Shown here in pieces: positions 12,986 to 24,870 of a DNA stretch of 64,000 nucleotides. Below the pieces are notes generated by a model that saw nothing but the letters and a program-made list of their open reading frames with translations, searched no databases and had not been told where the DNA came from. Within the stretch, counting starts at the first letter, position 1. Every line of letters starts with the position of its first letter. The stretch lies in the NCBI RefSeq assembly GCF_963676685.1, contig NC_092350.1, positions 3,895,486 through 3,959,485 of the forward strand, read 5' to 3'. The stretch comes from Mytilus edulis. Lineage: Eukaryota > Mollusca > Bivalvia > Mytilida > Mytilidae. A program made the translations under genes and the position numbers.

Positions 12986-13137
12986 ATACAGTACGATAGT
13001 TTAATGGTCACCATACCAAATTAATTGTTCGATTCTAAACTCAGTAGGTAAATGTTATACTGAATATTAACGTACCTTAATAATATATCGTTGTCATGAA
13101 CGTTTGATCAAACCTTGATTGAAGGTGTTTTATATTA

Positions 13138-13342
13138 GTATTGACACTACTTGTAGCTTATCTATGTATGATAAAAATACAAGTATTGACATTACTTGTA
13201 GCTTATCTATGTATGATAAAATACAAGTATTGACACTACTTGTAGCTTATCTATGTATGATAAAATACAAGTATTGACACTACTTGTAGCTTATCTATGT
13301 ATGATAAAATACAAGTATTGACACTACTTGTAGCTTATCTAT
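13138..13342. repeat. 44-bp tandem repeat array (left part)
   Basis: Units begin GTATTGACACTACTTGTAGC at 13138, 13183, 13227, 13271 and 13315, so the period is 44 bp (first unit 45). The fifth unit breaks off after GCTTATCTAT at 13342, where another repeat begins. The array resumes at about 14200 with GTATGATAAAATACAA, showing that the array was interrupted by an insertion. Confidence 0.9.
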
Positions 13343-14197
13343 AAAATTGAGAATGGAAATGGGGAATGTGCCAAAGAGACAACAACCCGACCATAGAAAA
13401 AAACAACAACAGAAGGTCACCAACAGGTCTTCAATGTAGCGAGAAATTTCCGCACCCAGAGGCGTCCTTCAGCTGGCCTTTAAACAAATATATACTAGTT
13501 CATTGATAATGAACGCCATACTAATTTCCAAATTGTACACAAGAAACTAAAATTAAAATAATACTAGACTAACAAAGGCCAGAGGCTCCTGACTTGGGAC
13601 AGGCGCAAACATGCGGCGGGGTTAAACATGTTTGTGTGATCTTACCCCCCCCCCTATACCTCTATCCAATGTAGAAAATCAACGCATAACAATACGCACA
13701 TTAAAATTCAGTTCAAGAGAAGTCCGAGTCTGATGTCAGAAGATGTAGCCAAAGAAAATAAACAAAATAACAATAATACATAAATAACAACAGACTACTA
13801 GCAGTTAACTAACATGCCAGCTCCAGACTTCAATTAAACTGACTGAACGATTATGATTTCATCATATGAACATCAGGCACAATCCTTCCCGTTAGGGGTT
13901 TAGTATCATACCATCATAACATATATGAGAAGAACATGACCCGTGTCATGCCAACAACTGGTTTTTGAATAAATGTGTTTGGTTCCGATGCAAAGACCCT
14001 ATAAGTGAATCAATAGCAACGCCAAAATATGCAATCTTTAATGACCTGACAACAGTATCGTAACTATATCCGTTCTTAATAAGTCTATTCAAATGTTTTG
14101 TTAGTTTTTGAGGTGATTACTGACACCTTTGTGCTTTATAAAGAATATTTCCATAAAAAAGTGGATGTGAGATACCTGAACGTATAAGAAGTATGTT
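13343..14197 (-). mobile_element. Retroelement 3'-end fragment inserted into the 44-bp array
   Basis: On the minus strand the 850-bp segment ends in CCCCATTTCCATTCTCAATTT, a terminus shared with copies at 25666-25810 (full orientation reversed) and near 7108. Its minus-strand 5' part reads NRLIKNGYSYDTVVRS and LKIAYFGVAIDSLIGSLHRN before stops, reminiscent of the C-terminal end of a reverse-transcriptase ORF, followed by a long non-coding tail. It interrupts a tandem array, with array units directly on both sides. The target duplication is not clear (perhaps TAT only). Confidence 0.65.
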
Positions 14198-14199
14198 AT

Positions 14200-14252
14200 G
14201 TATGATAAAATACAAGTATTGACACTACTTGTAGCTTATCTATGTATTATAA
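14200..14252. repeat. 44-bp tandem repeat array (right remnant)
   Basis: One further unit plus a partial, GTATGATAAAATACAAGTAT onward, identical to the units at 13138-13342. This is the piece of the array left on the other side of the insertion. Confidence 0.85.
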
Positions 14253-14322
14253 AGTCCAATGCACAGTGCGAATGACTTACTGAACATATAGAACGGTGTT
14301 TTATATATTCATATCACATCAG

Positions 14323-15032
14323 GATGAGGAGCATACTGTATACAGTAATTTCTATTATCTTCTACTGTAATGCTTCCGTTTAGGCATTAGATTGTGATAT
14401 CAAATATAATTTTAAACAGAAGGAGGACGTAAATAGCAGATTGTAAAAACAAAGAACTGACTTTTATACCTCAAGATTTACCGGGAGATATTAAAGTTTT
14501 AGACATGCGTTCTAATCGGTGGAAAATGATTGGTGACAGTTACTTTATTAATTATTAATACCTACACAAAAATTTTCTGAGACAAAACAAACTTCATTAT
14601 CTATCTAACAAATCATTTCAAGGATTACACTAACTAACAATACAGGACATGTCTGGAAATATCCTTAATTTATTTAATGTATATTCAGCAGAATTAATTC
14701 ATCCAATTACAAACTTAACAACATTGGATATCAGGAGATATATGCCTCAACCGATAGACTTTGTTGCTGATAATGATTATCCCGATAATGCATTCGGTAT
14801 TTTGATTGAGTTGTCGTTCTTGGGAATCGATATGATGCCTTTGCCACACTTTGGAAGTGGATTCGGTCAAATGACCACTCGTAAAGAATTACACCTTGAA
14901 TCATGTTATTTAGTTCGCTTGTCGAATGAAACTTTTCAGAGATTTTCATCCTCTGTAGAACAGCTGTCTATCAGAAATTGTCGGTAACACTTTGTTGTCA
15001 CAGAATATAACGCATCGTTACAAAAACTCCAT
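14323..15032 (+). pseudogene. Toll-like receptor N-terminal part, disrupted
   Basis: ATG at 14323 opens a signal-peptide-like stretch (MRSILYTVISIIFYCNAS), then TAG at 14380-14382. After a frame change the LRR N-terminal cap and first repeats can be read in the frame of the downstream receptor: ELTFIPQDLPGDIKVLDMRS, TAA at 14556, LRQNKLHYLSNKSFQGLH, TAA at 14631, then 112 open codons with LRR pattern (14649-14984) and TAA at 14985. Bivalve TLRs are often single-exon genes, so these lesions (three stops in the LRR frame, one stop and one frameshift near the signal peptide) point to a decaying gene rather than introns. I see no splice signals that would remove all of them. Confidence 0.75.
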
Positions 15033-16811
15033 TTGATAGATTTTTCCGGAACGTTCATGCACTTGAAGCATGCATTGCAGCTGTTACAACCATACCGTAA
15101 TAAAAATATTACGACACTAAACTTTGGTCATGTGAGTGACTTAAGTATAGATAGCAAAGAAATACCGTATGTTCTGCTAATAACAGAAGACATAGTGGAG
15201 TATTTGAAAACAATTTGCGTAGAAAATCTGGATTTATCAGAGAATGGAATAGTAGATTACGAGCCTGGATCCTTATTATCATTTGATCACCCGGAATGTT
15301 TGCGACATATTTCTTTTAAAGGAAACAGGTTTTTACTTCTAACTGAGAAAAATCTGAATGATCTTAATCTTTTTTTCAATGGAGCCATTAGATTGAAATC
15401 ATTGGACTCTTCATATAATACTGTCAACTATGTTATAAAAAATTATGTAACCGCCTATTCTGATTATAATTGCTCATTTCACAGTTGCGTGGTTTTACCG
15501 AAGTCACTCGAGAAAATAGATATCAGTTACACAATAGCAAATAGTGGCCCCGTAATATTTTTAGTAGTTCCTAGAAACAACAGCTTTATATACCTAGATG
15601 CATCTTATACAAAGGTAACGACGTTCCTACTTTTTCTTGAATTTCGACTGGAAACGTTTAGCTGTACTGGTGGCGGTTCTGAAAATAGTTTTAATCTATT
15701 GAAATATTTTCCTCATAACACCCTGAAAACGATTGTATGGAAAAACGGCAACATAGGTGGCGGAAACCGACTACACGGAAATCGCTTATTTATATATTTA
15801 TCATCTATCGAATCAATGGATATATCTGAAAATGATATTTGGTATTTTCCGGAAGGCATATTTAAGCCAATGCCCAACTTGACATATCTTTCTTTGAGAC
15901 GAAATTTACTTCAGTCTATTCCGCTACAACTCACCAATCAAACCAAGATAAAGATGCTTGATATTAGTAAGAATCTTCTAACAAGTGTTAGTTCAACCAT
16001 CAGAGTTTGGGCAGATAAAATGCAATACTTGCATGGAATGACATTAATTCTCACTGATAATGCATTTGAATGCACTTGTGACAATATAGACTTTATAAGA
16101 TGGATTCAGACTACAAAGGTAAATCTGGACAGCCGATCGTATAAATGTAAATTGTCCAACGGAACAGTTATCGATACACTCATTGCTTACAACTCTCTTT
16201 ATGAATTGTTTGCGGACTGTAAGAATAAAATGTGGTTAACGTTTGCATCAACATTGTTATCTACCTGTGTCACATTCTTATTACTTCTTATAGCCTATAG
16301 TAAAAGATGGAAAATCATATTCTCTATTTATGGAGTAATTCGCCGTGTTGTTGAACGTAAAGTCCGGAAGTACTACCAATACGACGTGTATATATCATAT
16401 GAAGGGGATATTGTCATTTGGATAAAAGATGTATTAATACCAAAACTTGAGACGGAGTGGGGACTGACGATGTGTATAAAAGATCGAGATTTTTTAGTTG
16501 GAACGAGTCTTGCGGATACCGAAGTAGAGAGCATACAAAACAGCAGGTCCATTATATTTCTGATCACGCCCGAATTCTTATCGTCACGTGACTGCTTGTT
16601 TGAACTCGATAGAGCAAAATATGAGAAAAGAAATCTAGAGCGTATCATTGTAATTACGAAAGATATTACAATAACGGATATTCCAATCGAGTTTTCCTAC
16701 ATTTGGAATTATGCTTATCTCGTACAATGGCCAGAGGATCAAGATGATTTAAATGATATTTGGAAAAAGCTGAAGATGCTACTCACGGATGGCTTCGTTG
16801 TTAAAAAATGA
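15033..16811 (+). CDS. Toll-like receptor LRR-TM-TIR part, intact open frame
   Basis: An open frame of 592 codons, in the same frame as the LRR part just upstream; only the TAA at 14985 separates them. Residues 1-345 hold leucine-rich repeats (for example MPNLTYLSLRRNLLQSIPL). A Cys-rich LRR C-terminal cap follows (NAFECTCDNIDFIRW, closing Cys before ~395), then one membrane helix (~398-421, WLTFASTLLSTCVTFLLLLI), then a cytoplasmic TIR domain (~447-585). TIR box 1 is YDVYISYEGD. Box 2 is CIKDRDFLVGTSLAD, where the usual Pro of the BB loop (RDxxPG) is Val. TLRs sense microbial or endogenous ligands and recruit MyD88-type adaptors through TIR. A poly(A) signal AATAAA lies at 16860-16865. The M at 15033 is probably internal, so as it stands the product would lack a signal peptide. 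Confidence 0.85.
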   Translation: MIDFSGTFMHLKHALQLLQPYRNKNITTLNFGHVSDLSIDSKEIPYVLLITEDIVEYLKTICVENLDLSENGIVDYEPGSLLSFDHPECLRHISFKGNRFLLLTEKNLNDLNLFFNGAIRLKSLDSSYNTVNYVIKNYVTAYSDYNCSFHSCVVLPKSLEKIDISYTIANSGPVIFLVVPRNNSFIYLDASYTKVTTFLLFLEFRLETFSCTGGGSENSFNLLKYFPHNTLKTIVWKNGNIGGGNRLHGNRLFIYLSSIESMDISENDIWYFPEGIFKPMPNLTYLSLRRNLLQSIPLQLTNQTKIKMLDISKNLLTSVSSTIRVWADKMQYLHGMTLILTDNAFECTCDNIDFIRWIQTTKVNLDSRSYKCKLSNGTVIDTLIAYNSLYELFADCKNKMWLTFASTLLSTCVTFLLLLIAYSKRWKIIFSIYGVIRRVVERKVRKYYQYDVYISYEGDIVIWIKDVLIPKLETEWGLTMCIKDRDFLVGTSLADTEVESIQNSRSIIFLITPEFLSSRDCLFELDRAKYEKRNLERIIVITKDITITDIPIEFSYIWNYAYLVQWPEDQDDLNDIWKKLKMLLTDGFVVKK

Positions 16812-16865
16812 ACAGCTGATAGAGATTATTAAAACCGTTCGAACTGTGTTTAACTTTTGAATAAA

Positions 16866-17574
16866 CTCATTTTGGATACAATTATCCGTTATTAACGGGA
16901 CTTGCGCATTAAACCCACTATATCCTTGAACAGAGAATTTGGAACCGGTTCTTTCTTAAGGACGACGAAAGGTTTACGAAAATGTTTTGAGTACAATTAA
17001 ACCGGATGAAGGATAAAGGTGAACCCAATAAATTGACACTTTAAAAACTTCATGAAACCCAACAAACCGTGGACAATCTAAATGACGATAGTGACTGACT
17101 CATTCATTTCCAAAAAGCTAACAAATCTCAGCCTCAAAATTGTGTAAATTGAGTATTAAATCACTTATCGTGTAATTTAATTTTCCTATTTTATAAACTC
17201 TGCGATTATGACACAGAAATGTAAACGGGGCATAACGGTCCTATGGTCCGAGTGTACATATTAAATAGTTTTGTACATATTTGTATAATTATGTAATGGT
17301 ACACATATCACTGTTGTATATAATTAATTACTTACCATTAAGGCATTGCACCTTGAAAAGTTCATTGAGATACAATGGTATTATGACACGACATAACTAA
17401 TTAAACAACCATATTACAAATTTGAGAGATATTGGTCAACATCTTACATTTCTTCATCACGTTAGTTATACAGTTATACAGTAGTACCTAATCCTGAAGC
17501 CTATTTCTCTTCAGATTGTTAATTATTGTTTCTGCTCGATCCTGTTTCATTACCTAAAGTAACCAATTATTTAA
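16866..17574. other. Intergenic, nothing recognised
   Basis: AT-rich sequence after the TLR poly(A) signal. No gene or array seen. Confidence 0.4.
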
Positions 17575-18300
17575 TGTCGTAACTACAATCCCTTACACTT
17601 TTCCCGAGTGTGACCTATCGAATTTAAATAACATGATAAATTCTATGTGTGCCACATGTTGAGCAGGATCTACTAATCTTTGTACTTGTTTGGCTTTATA
17701 ACTATTTTCATTTGAGCGTCACGGATGAGTCTGGTATAGATGAAACGCGCGTCTGGCGTAAAAATTGCAATGTTGGTACCATTGATAACTGTTTAACTAA
17801 CTGCATCGGGCCGATTCCACTGTTAATGGACGTTTTGTTCCCGAGGTTATCACCAGCTCAGCAGTTAGCACTTCGGTGTCGACATGCATATAAATGAAAT
17901 TGTCTTTTTTATAAATTTCCCAGTCATATTTTACCGTAGCCGTATTTGAGTCCTCGTAATGCTCTTTAGTTTTGTACTTTATGGGCTTTATAACTATTTT
18001 GATCTGCGCGTCACTAATGAATCTTATAGAGACGCAACGTACGTCTGGCATATATAAATTAAAATCCTGTTACCTTTGATAACTGTTTATCATTATGCGT
18101 TATTGAAAACGTAAACTTGCTGCATTATTTCAACACTTATACGTAGTGCGTAGATGTATAATGTTTAAAAAGTTATCAAAGGTACCAGGATTATAATTTT
18201 GTACGCCAAGATTTTAAGATATGATATGTTTAAATTTTCAAGTTTATGCGACAGATTTATGAAGCAGGTACAATTGCACATCCTGATCTTGTCATACAAT
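17575..18300. repeat. Chimeric repeats: R1 fragment plus two reverse R2 fragments
   Basis: 17575-17687 is an R1 piece (GTCGTAACTACAATCCC, GAGCAGGATCT). At 17688 it changes directly to reverse R2 (TTTGGCTTTATAACTATTTTC, GAAACGCGCGTCTGGCG, to ~17790). A second reverse R2 copy lies at 17965-18075 (GGGCTTTATAACTATTTTGA). The remainder to 18300 is AT-rich. Confidence 0.65.
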
Positions 18301-18307
18301 ATGATAT

Positions 18308-18500
18308 ATTAGCGCTTTAAAACCAGGTTTAATGCACCATTTTCTACATTTTACAATGCCTGTACCAAGTCAGAAATATAGCAGTTCTTGTCCATTCGTT
18401 TTTGATGTGTATTGTCATTTGGTATTGCCATGGGATTATGAACTTTCCGTTAGATTTTCCTCTGAGTTCAGTATTTTTGTGATTTTACTTTTTACTACTT
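18308..18500 (+). repeat. Interspersed repeat R7
   Basis: AACCAGGTTTAATGCACCAT, GCCTGTACCAAGTCAGAAAT, CCTCTGAGTTCAGTATTTTTG. Same family as 6508-6695. Confidence 0.7.
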
Positions 18501-18779
18501 GCATGATAAGGACAAATATTATAGTTTTGATGCGTGTCCGATTTTTTCCTTTAATTATTATCATTTTGTGGTACCAGATTCTTACAACTATATCTTGATA
18601 AGTTATATTGATATTGCTAGTTTCCATTGTGAACTTTGAAAGGTCTTCTTTATCAACTGCTTGAATATAAAACAAACAAAAAACCATGAAGATAGAGTTC
18701 CTGTTATCATATTTTTGTGTTTCTCTATCTTATGTTTTTTTGTGTGCTAGTGGTAATAGTACCACAGGGAATGGATATG

Positions 18780-21605
18780 CGTCTAGTGTATTGTAGTCTT
18801 AGCCTACCTGTAGGTGAAACAGAAAGCCGAGCGCGTCAATCTGTTTTGCCAACACAAAGCCTCTACCAGTCTAAAACCTCTACAGTGCCTCCCAGCGACA
18901 GCTCACGGTAACTAGGGTCTTGTATCCTAGGCTAAACTGTAGAGGATCTTGGAGTAGCAAGGACCCCAGAGATGCAGTATGCCCTAGTACTCATCAACCT
19001 TGTCCCAGCTATTGGTAAATAGTCAGCAGGTTGGAGTTGTAAGCCAGGTTATGCAACCTATCTAGGAGAGGGTACTCTAAACAAACTGAGTAGATTACCA
19101 CTCTTCAGCCCAGCAAGGCAACGGATCTAGATGACGGGAACCTCAATGACAAAACCCCTGGTCCTCCAAGTTGGGGGTTAAGCCTGAGGCTAATAACTTC
19201 ATTTTATAAAACAAAAACGTATTATAGAAATCAACAAACAGAAAGGTTCCGATGACATGACGGGCTGCACAGGCAGCAATATGATTGTACAAGGAGAAAG
19301 CCTACATCGGGAGGACTGGGACAGGAACTGAAAACTCATGGATCCAAAAAAATACAATTAAGATCGGCGCATAGAATGTGAGAACTATGTTCCAGGTCTC
19401 AAAAACTGCGCAAGTCATAAGAGAGATGGAAAGGTATCAACTAGGAAAGTTAGCCATCAGTGAATGCAGATGGACAGAGTCAGGAAAGATTACTACTCAG
19501 GGTCATACAAAAATGACAACCAACATACAGAAGGAGTAGCAATCATTATGGATAAGGAATGTACAAAGAGCTTGATAGAATGGGAACCTATAAATAAGCG
19601 ATTGATCAGAGCTCGCTTTAATTCCAGCTATGCCAAGACAACAATTATACAGTGCTACTCGCCTACAAATGATGCGGCGTATTATGAAGCTCTGCATGCT
19701 AAGATTAGCAAAACACCACAGCATGATCTTCTTCTCATTATAGCACGCCAAAATGCTAAGGTTGGAAATGTAAATACAGAACATGAAAGAGCTACGGGAA
19801 AAGTAGGTCATGGCGTCATGAATGAGAACGGAGAGAGACTGGCACATATGTGTTCAACAAATGGACTAGTTATTGGAGGAACCCTATTTAAACATAAAGA
19901 CATATACACAAAATTACGAGGACTTTTCCAAACAATAGGGACAAAAATCAGATTGACCATATCATCATAAATGGCAAATATAGACGATCATTACTTGATA
20001 CACTAACATTTAGAGGAGCAAATGTGAACAGCGAACATCATTAAGTTATAGCTAAACTCCAACTAAATTTGAAAAGGGTACCAGACAATAACAAACCTGG
20101 GAGAAAGATCCTTAATGTCAACCGTCTGAAAGAACATGAAAAAGTTTGTCATTAAACACATAAACAGATTTCGAGTACTAGAGGAAATTCATCCAACTGA
20201 AGAAAATTCCATAGAAAAGAAACACAATTTAAAAAACCACTGGTTTTCGTAAGAGCAGTAATAAACAGTGGTTAACATCAGACACACGGAAAGCAATCGA
20301 TGAAAGAGCAAAACTCAAAGACAAGGTCTCAACACTAAGTCATCAAGGTTGAAAGAACAAACGCAGAAAGAATATGCAGAGAACGATAAGGAGGTAAAGA
20401 AAAGAGCTAGAAAAGATAAAAAGGAGTTGGGTAGAACACTTCCAGGCTGTTTTGAATAGACCAGAGCCAATAAATGAATTTCAGGGAGCACCATAATTTG
20501 AAGATTTAGATATGAGCACTGATCTACATAAGAAGAAATAACAACGGCAATTAAATCCATGAAATCAGGAAAGGCAGCAGGCATAGATGGAATTCAAGCT
20601 GAACTACTGAAAGCTGACACCAACACAGCAACAGTCATACTTCATTATATCTTTAAAGACATATGGGAAGAAAATAAAATACCTGATGACTGGACAAAAG
20701 GTCTTATTTTTAAGTTAACAAAGAAAGGTGATATTGGGAATTGTGACAACTGGACAGGTATAACATTACTCTCGATCTCAAGTAAAGTGTTTTGTAGAGT
20801 ACTGTTAAACAGGATATACTTTGAACTGGATGACAGGTTAAGACAGGAACAAGCTGGGTTAAGAAAAGGGAAAGGATGCATTGATCAGATCTTTGCTGTT
20901 AGAAACATCATTGAGCAGTGTATATAATGGAAGCCACCTCTATATATCAACTTTATTTACTTCACGAAAGCATTCGACAGTCTACACAGAGAGACTCTTT
21001 AGACAATTGTTTAATCATATGGAGTACCACACAATGTTGTAACACTGATATGATGCTTTTATGCCAATTTTGAATGTGCTGTGATACTCAACAACAAGGA
21101 AACTGACTAGTTTGAAGTAAAGTCTGTAGTAAAGACAGATCGACTCAGCAATTTTTCAAGCCAAATTGGACTAGAATTGAACGCAAAAAAGATCAAAGAA
21201 ATGCGACTTCACACAACATCCAACTTAAGACTAAAAGCTGAGGGCACATACATCCAACAGGTAGATAGATTTACTTATCTAGGAACTGTGGTTAGCACAG
21301 AACATCCGAAACAAAAAGATATTAAAAGTAGGCTACCCAAGGCAAGATCTGCATTTCAAAGACTACGACCCATTTGGAAGTCCAAACAATACAACAGGAA
21401 AACAAAGATCAGGCTATATAACAGTAATGTTAAATCTGTCCATCTGTATGGAAGTGAATAATGGAGAGTAACTAAAACAGACATGAGATTGCTCTGAAGT
21501 TTTCACCACAATTGTCTGAGGTGAACCTGCAAAATCTTCTGGCCAAACCGGATTTCAAATGAACAGCTCCTTGAAATGACCAAATCCATGTGTATTCTGA
21601 TAGAA
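18780..21605 (+). pseudogene. Non-LTR retrotransposon (APE/RT LINE), dead copy
   Basis: 18780-19370 looks like the 5' leader. Coding remnants follow in order. Near 19370 is NVRTMF, opening the apurinic-type endonuclease, with ISECRWTESGK and TEGVAIIMDKE. Near 19740 the expected GDFNAKVG reads IARQNAKVG, so the catalytic Asp is lost. QIDHIIINGKYRRSLLD is near 19950 in another frame. The RT part starts near 20560 (SGKAAGIDGIQAELLKA), with GLIFKLTKKGDIGNCDNW, then QEQAGLRKGKGCIDQIFA to ~20925 and a degraded TKAFDSLHRETL motif. The segment that should carry the YxDD box is missing, because VKSVVKT joins straight to DRLSNFSSQIGLELN near 21135. The C-terminal part runs to ~21605 (RFTYLGTVVSTEHP, KIFWPNRISNEQLLEM). 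The order and motifs suit an RTE-like clade. Confidence 0.85.
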
Positions 21606-22274
21606 ATTCCCAATGATCAATTTCCCATTTCTCAGCAGTATACTACTGTTGCCTTTATTTATAAATAATATTATGAATTACATGATTAAAGGAGCAATAG
21701 CTACTAATGAGCAAAACTATGATTTTTTTAACGATGATAACAGTGGAGTATCATAGAAATAATACATTGAAACGAGCCCAGAAATTGATCATAGATTCTT
21801 TTGGACTTTTTAACTATTTGGATAAACGTTTTTAAATATTAGGTTTTATATCAAATCTGTGAATTTAGGTCAACTCAATGTGCATGAATTTGATAGCTAA
21901 TGCCACTTAAAGGTTTACATATGCAGTAAGCAATTCAAAAGTAATTGTTTGACTGAATATGAACCAGATACAGATGAATTTCCTTTTAAACTGTTAAGGA
22001 GTTCAATTTGTAAGTTTAACTTTTCTATTTCTATGTCTTGTTTTATAAGTTCTTTCATGTACACTTTATGCTGTATTTTATAGATTTCATCAACAGTTTT
22101 CTTTCTTTTCACTGGTTTGCTGTTTATTTTACTACTACAACAAGACAAGAAATAAAATGATGATTAATCTCTTCTGTCACTATAATTATATTTTTCTTTA
22201 TTTTTTTTCTATATGCTCTAATATCGAGTTGCATGTCCATTTTCTCATTCTTAATATTTGTTGACTTTATTATA
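21606..22274. other. Intergenic between LINE and Tc1 element
   Basis: About 21615-21660 contains a short repeat (AGTATACTACTGTTGCCTTTA) that recurs near 28580 and 33530. A 77-codon minus frame at 21915-22148 with Lys/Glu-rich composition (KKTVDEIYKIQHKVYMKELI) resembles a coiled-coil tail but no family I can name; it is not annotated as a gene. Confidence 0.4.
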
Positions 22275-22276
22275 TA

Positions 22277-23554
22277 CACCTGGAAAAAAGTATTGCAACA
22301 CCAAATTGAAATTGAAATTAAAAAGACATTTTTAATTTTTTTGTGGTATAATTTGGTAAAATAGAACTATTTAAACATTATTCAAGTATCACCTGAGTTT
22401 AATTAATAAATAAGTTTTTATTCGCACATGCAGCTACTGTACCCGTAAACAGCAATACAGATGTTTTCATCCTAATTGTTTTCAACACTTTAAATAACCA
22501 AGTTGTTAAAGTTATGTGATTGACACCTTTTAATGGGTCCTCGGCAACTCTAAACTGCAGCAAGATGACAGATTATCAGCATGAGAGAAGCAAGGATGTA
22601 TCTGTAACAAATGCACGCATTGTTGGTCTTCGCCATTCCACTATAAGTCGTTGTAAGAATAAAAAATGGCACTAAACGATGTTAAAGACCCTCCGAGATA
22701 AAGAAGACCCCCTATACCATTTGCTATGGAAAATCAAGCATAATAAAGGTTGGTCAGAAGGAAACCCATTGAGTACAATACAATCCCAAAAAGAGAGTGG
22801 TATCAGGAGCCTTTTAACAAGAACTGTTCGAGATAAACTCATCGCTACTGGTTATCGAGCGATGAGACCATTTCGGAGACCTTTGCTAACGAACCGGCAC
22901 ACAGTTCCCCGTATCCAATATAGTGCAGAGCTCGCTAAAGTTGAAAATTAGCATCGTGGAGGACGATCCATTGTTCCAATGGAATTCGGGTCATCTTCCT
23001 CGGACGGATCGTAGCCCAGATTTGAACCATATCGAGCATATATGGGACACTACCGGGCGGAAAGTGCGCGAAATGACATCCCAGTTCAAACAAATCATGA
23101 AATAAACAATGCCCTTCATCAGAAATTGTTGCTGTTACCTTAGCAATAAATTAGTCGAATTTTGACAGGAATCAAAAGACGTTAAGATGCACTTATCGGT
23201 TTGAATGGAGGATGCGCACAAAGTACTAATTCTTTGGCGTATAACGACCAACCATGATGTGAACAGTCATCTGAAGATTAATTTTGAAATGTCTGACATT
23301 GAAAAATTCGACTACAGCCATAGTTGTAAAATGCATTTTTTGTACAAAAAACACTTCATTTTGTTATTAAAATTGTGGTTATATAAATCATTTTTTTTCA
23401 AACATTTTTTGTTCGTTTCAATGCCAATGTTATCATAAACTATGTTTCAATAATATTATACAAATATCTTATTACTAGTATATATCATCCAAAATAAGAG
23501 GCTGATTTTTCAAGTTTTGAAAAATCAAGGTGTTGCAATACTTTTTTCCATGTG
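22277..23554 (+). mobile_element. Tc1/mariner transposon, internally deleted, dead
   Basis: Terminal inverted repeats start CACCTGGAAAAAAGTATTGC (left) and, read inward on the other strand, CACATGGAAAAAAGTATTGC (right). The TA dinucleotide flanks both ends (22275-22276 and 23555-23556), as expected for this superfamily. Inside, 22679-22949 encodes part of the paired HTH region (LSTIQSQKE, TRTVRDKLIATGYRAMRPF, RPLLTNRH). 22923-23105 encodes the end of the DDE domain (RSPDLNHIEHIWDTTGRKV). The central catalytic part with the first DD residues is missing and the two pieces are in different frames. Not autonomous. Confidence 0.88.
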
Positions 23555-23556
23555 TA

Positions 23557-24604
23557 TAGTTGAAAAACTTGATAATGTTACATGTATGTGTGTTGCTGAC
23601 AGGGACTGCTGTAATATGAAATTATAACGATTCGACTATGAATTAAAGGTAAATAGTCGTACAATTGTGCTTAATCCTTTAAACGTGTTGATTTGTTTCA
23701 TAGTTAATGTAAACACGATTTCTACGTTATAGTGAAATGTTTGCAGCGCGTTGCAATTGAAGAGTAAAAATGTTAAATTGTACAGAAAGAACAATGATAG
23801 CATGATAAAGTGTACATGTCGGGTGTGTATTAGTTACAATGAAAACAATGTCACCTACATGACGGGTACCACGTTCTGAGCATGATGTTTTGACGCTTCA
23901 TGAACACCGGAGCTGAACTACAGTAATGTTTAGGGTATGTTTTCTATATAGTGTTTCGTTGAAATTATTTGTTTTTACCTTTTGTTATTTTCATTTTTTG
24001 CCATTATCTTGTCTGGTGTTATTGAACTTTTGATTGCCTCTTTAGTTTCTCTTCTCTCTTGATTATATAACAGTCTATTTTATATTAAACAATATGCTTG
24101 TGTTTGTGTGTGAACTGATCTTTTGTAAAGGATTGTTGCTGTAATTTCTGTCATCCCAGTGAATGTAACCTTTCATATTATAAGTAATTATTTCATATAT
24201 GTTTATAAATAATAATGTTTATGTTTAAATTATTAATAAACCGTCCCGTACCTTGAGTTGTTTATACTAGATGGTACCGGTGTTACAGGTGTCTTGAATA
24301 AAGAGTCTTCAGCTGTAAAGAAAAAGCATTGACTGTTATCATTTCAACTGCTTTCTGTTTTGTTCCTTATTTTGTTATTACATTTTAAAATTAGAAGATG
24401 TGGTATGAATGCCAATGTGACAACCATCTTTTTCTCGTTTGAATTGTTTTGAATATGTCATATTATGGCATTTTACAGCTTTCTATGTGGTATCGTTGTT
24501 GCTCAAAGTTGAAAACCGTGAAATGACCAATAAAATCCAATTCTCTCATTCTATAGAAAACATTGTGGTAGAGTCAAAAGTAAAAAGCGTTCAAATTATA
24601 ATAT
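23557..24604. other. Intergenic with diverged repeat fragments
   Basis: About 23855-24060 has the skeleton of R1 (GACGGGTACCACGTTCTGAG and a T-rich right part), much diverged. 24395-24500 has an R3-like piece (TCTCGTTTGAATTGTTTTGA). No gene seen. Confidence 0.4.
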
Positions 24605-24870
24605 GAAAAAACAACATGAGATATGATTGACATTGAGACAACTCTCTAAAAGAGACCATAATGACAAAAACATTAACAGCTAAAGTCACCGTACGGCCTT
24701 TAATAATACAAAAATATAAAAAAGAGGATGTGGTATGATCGACAATGAGACAACTCTCTACAAGAGACCAACATAAACAGAAATTAACAACTATAGGTCA
24801 CCGTAGTGCTATCAACACTTACAAAGCCCATACCGCATAGATAGTTATAAACGACCACAAAATATAAGCC
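24605..24870 (-). repeat. Two reverse R3 copies in tandem
   Basis: Two successive reverse copies, each with GACAATGAGACAACTCTCTA-like or CATTGAGACAACTCTCTAAA sequence, then AGGTCACCGTA or AAGTCACCGTACGGCC. Same family as 43430-43630. Confidence 0.65.
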
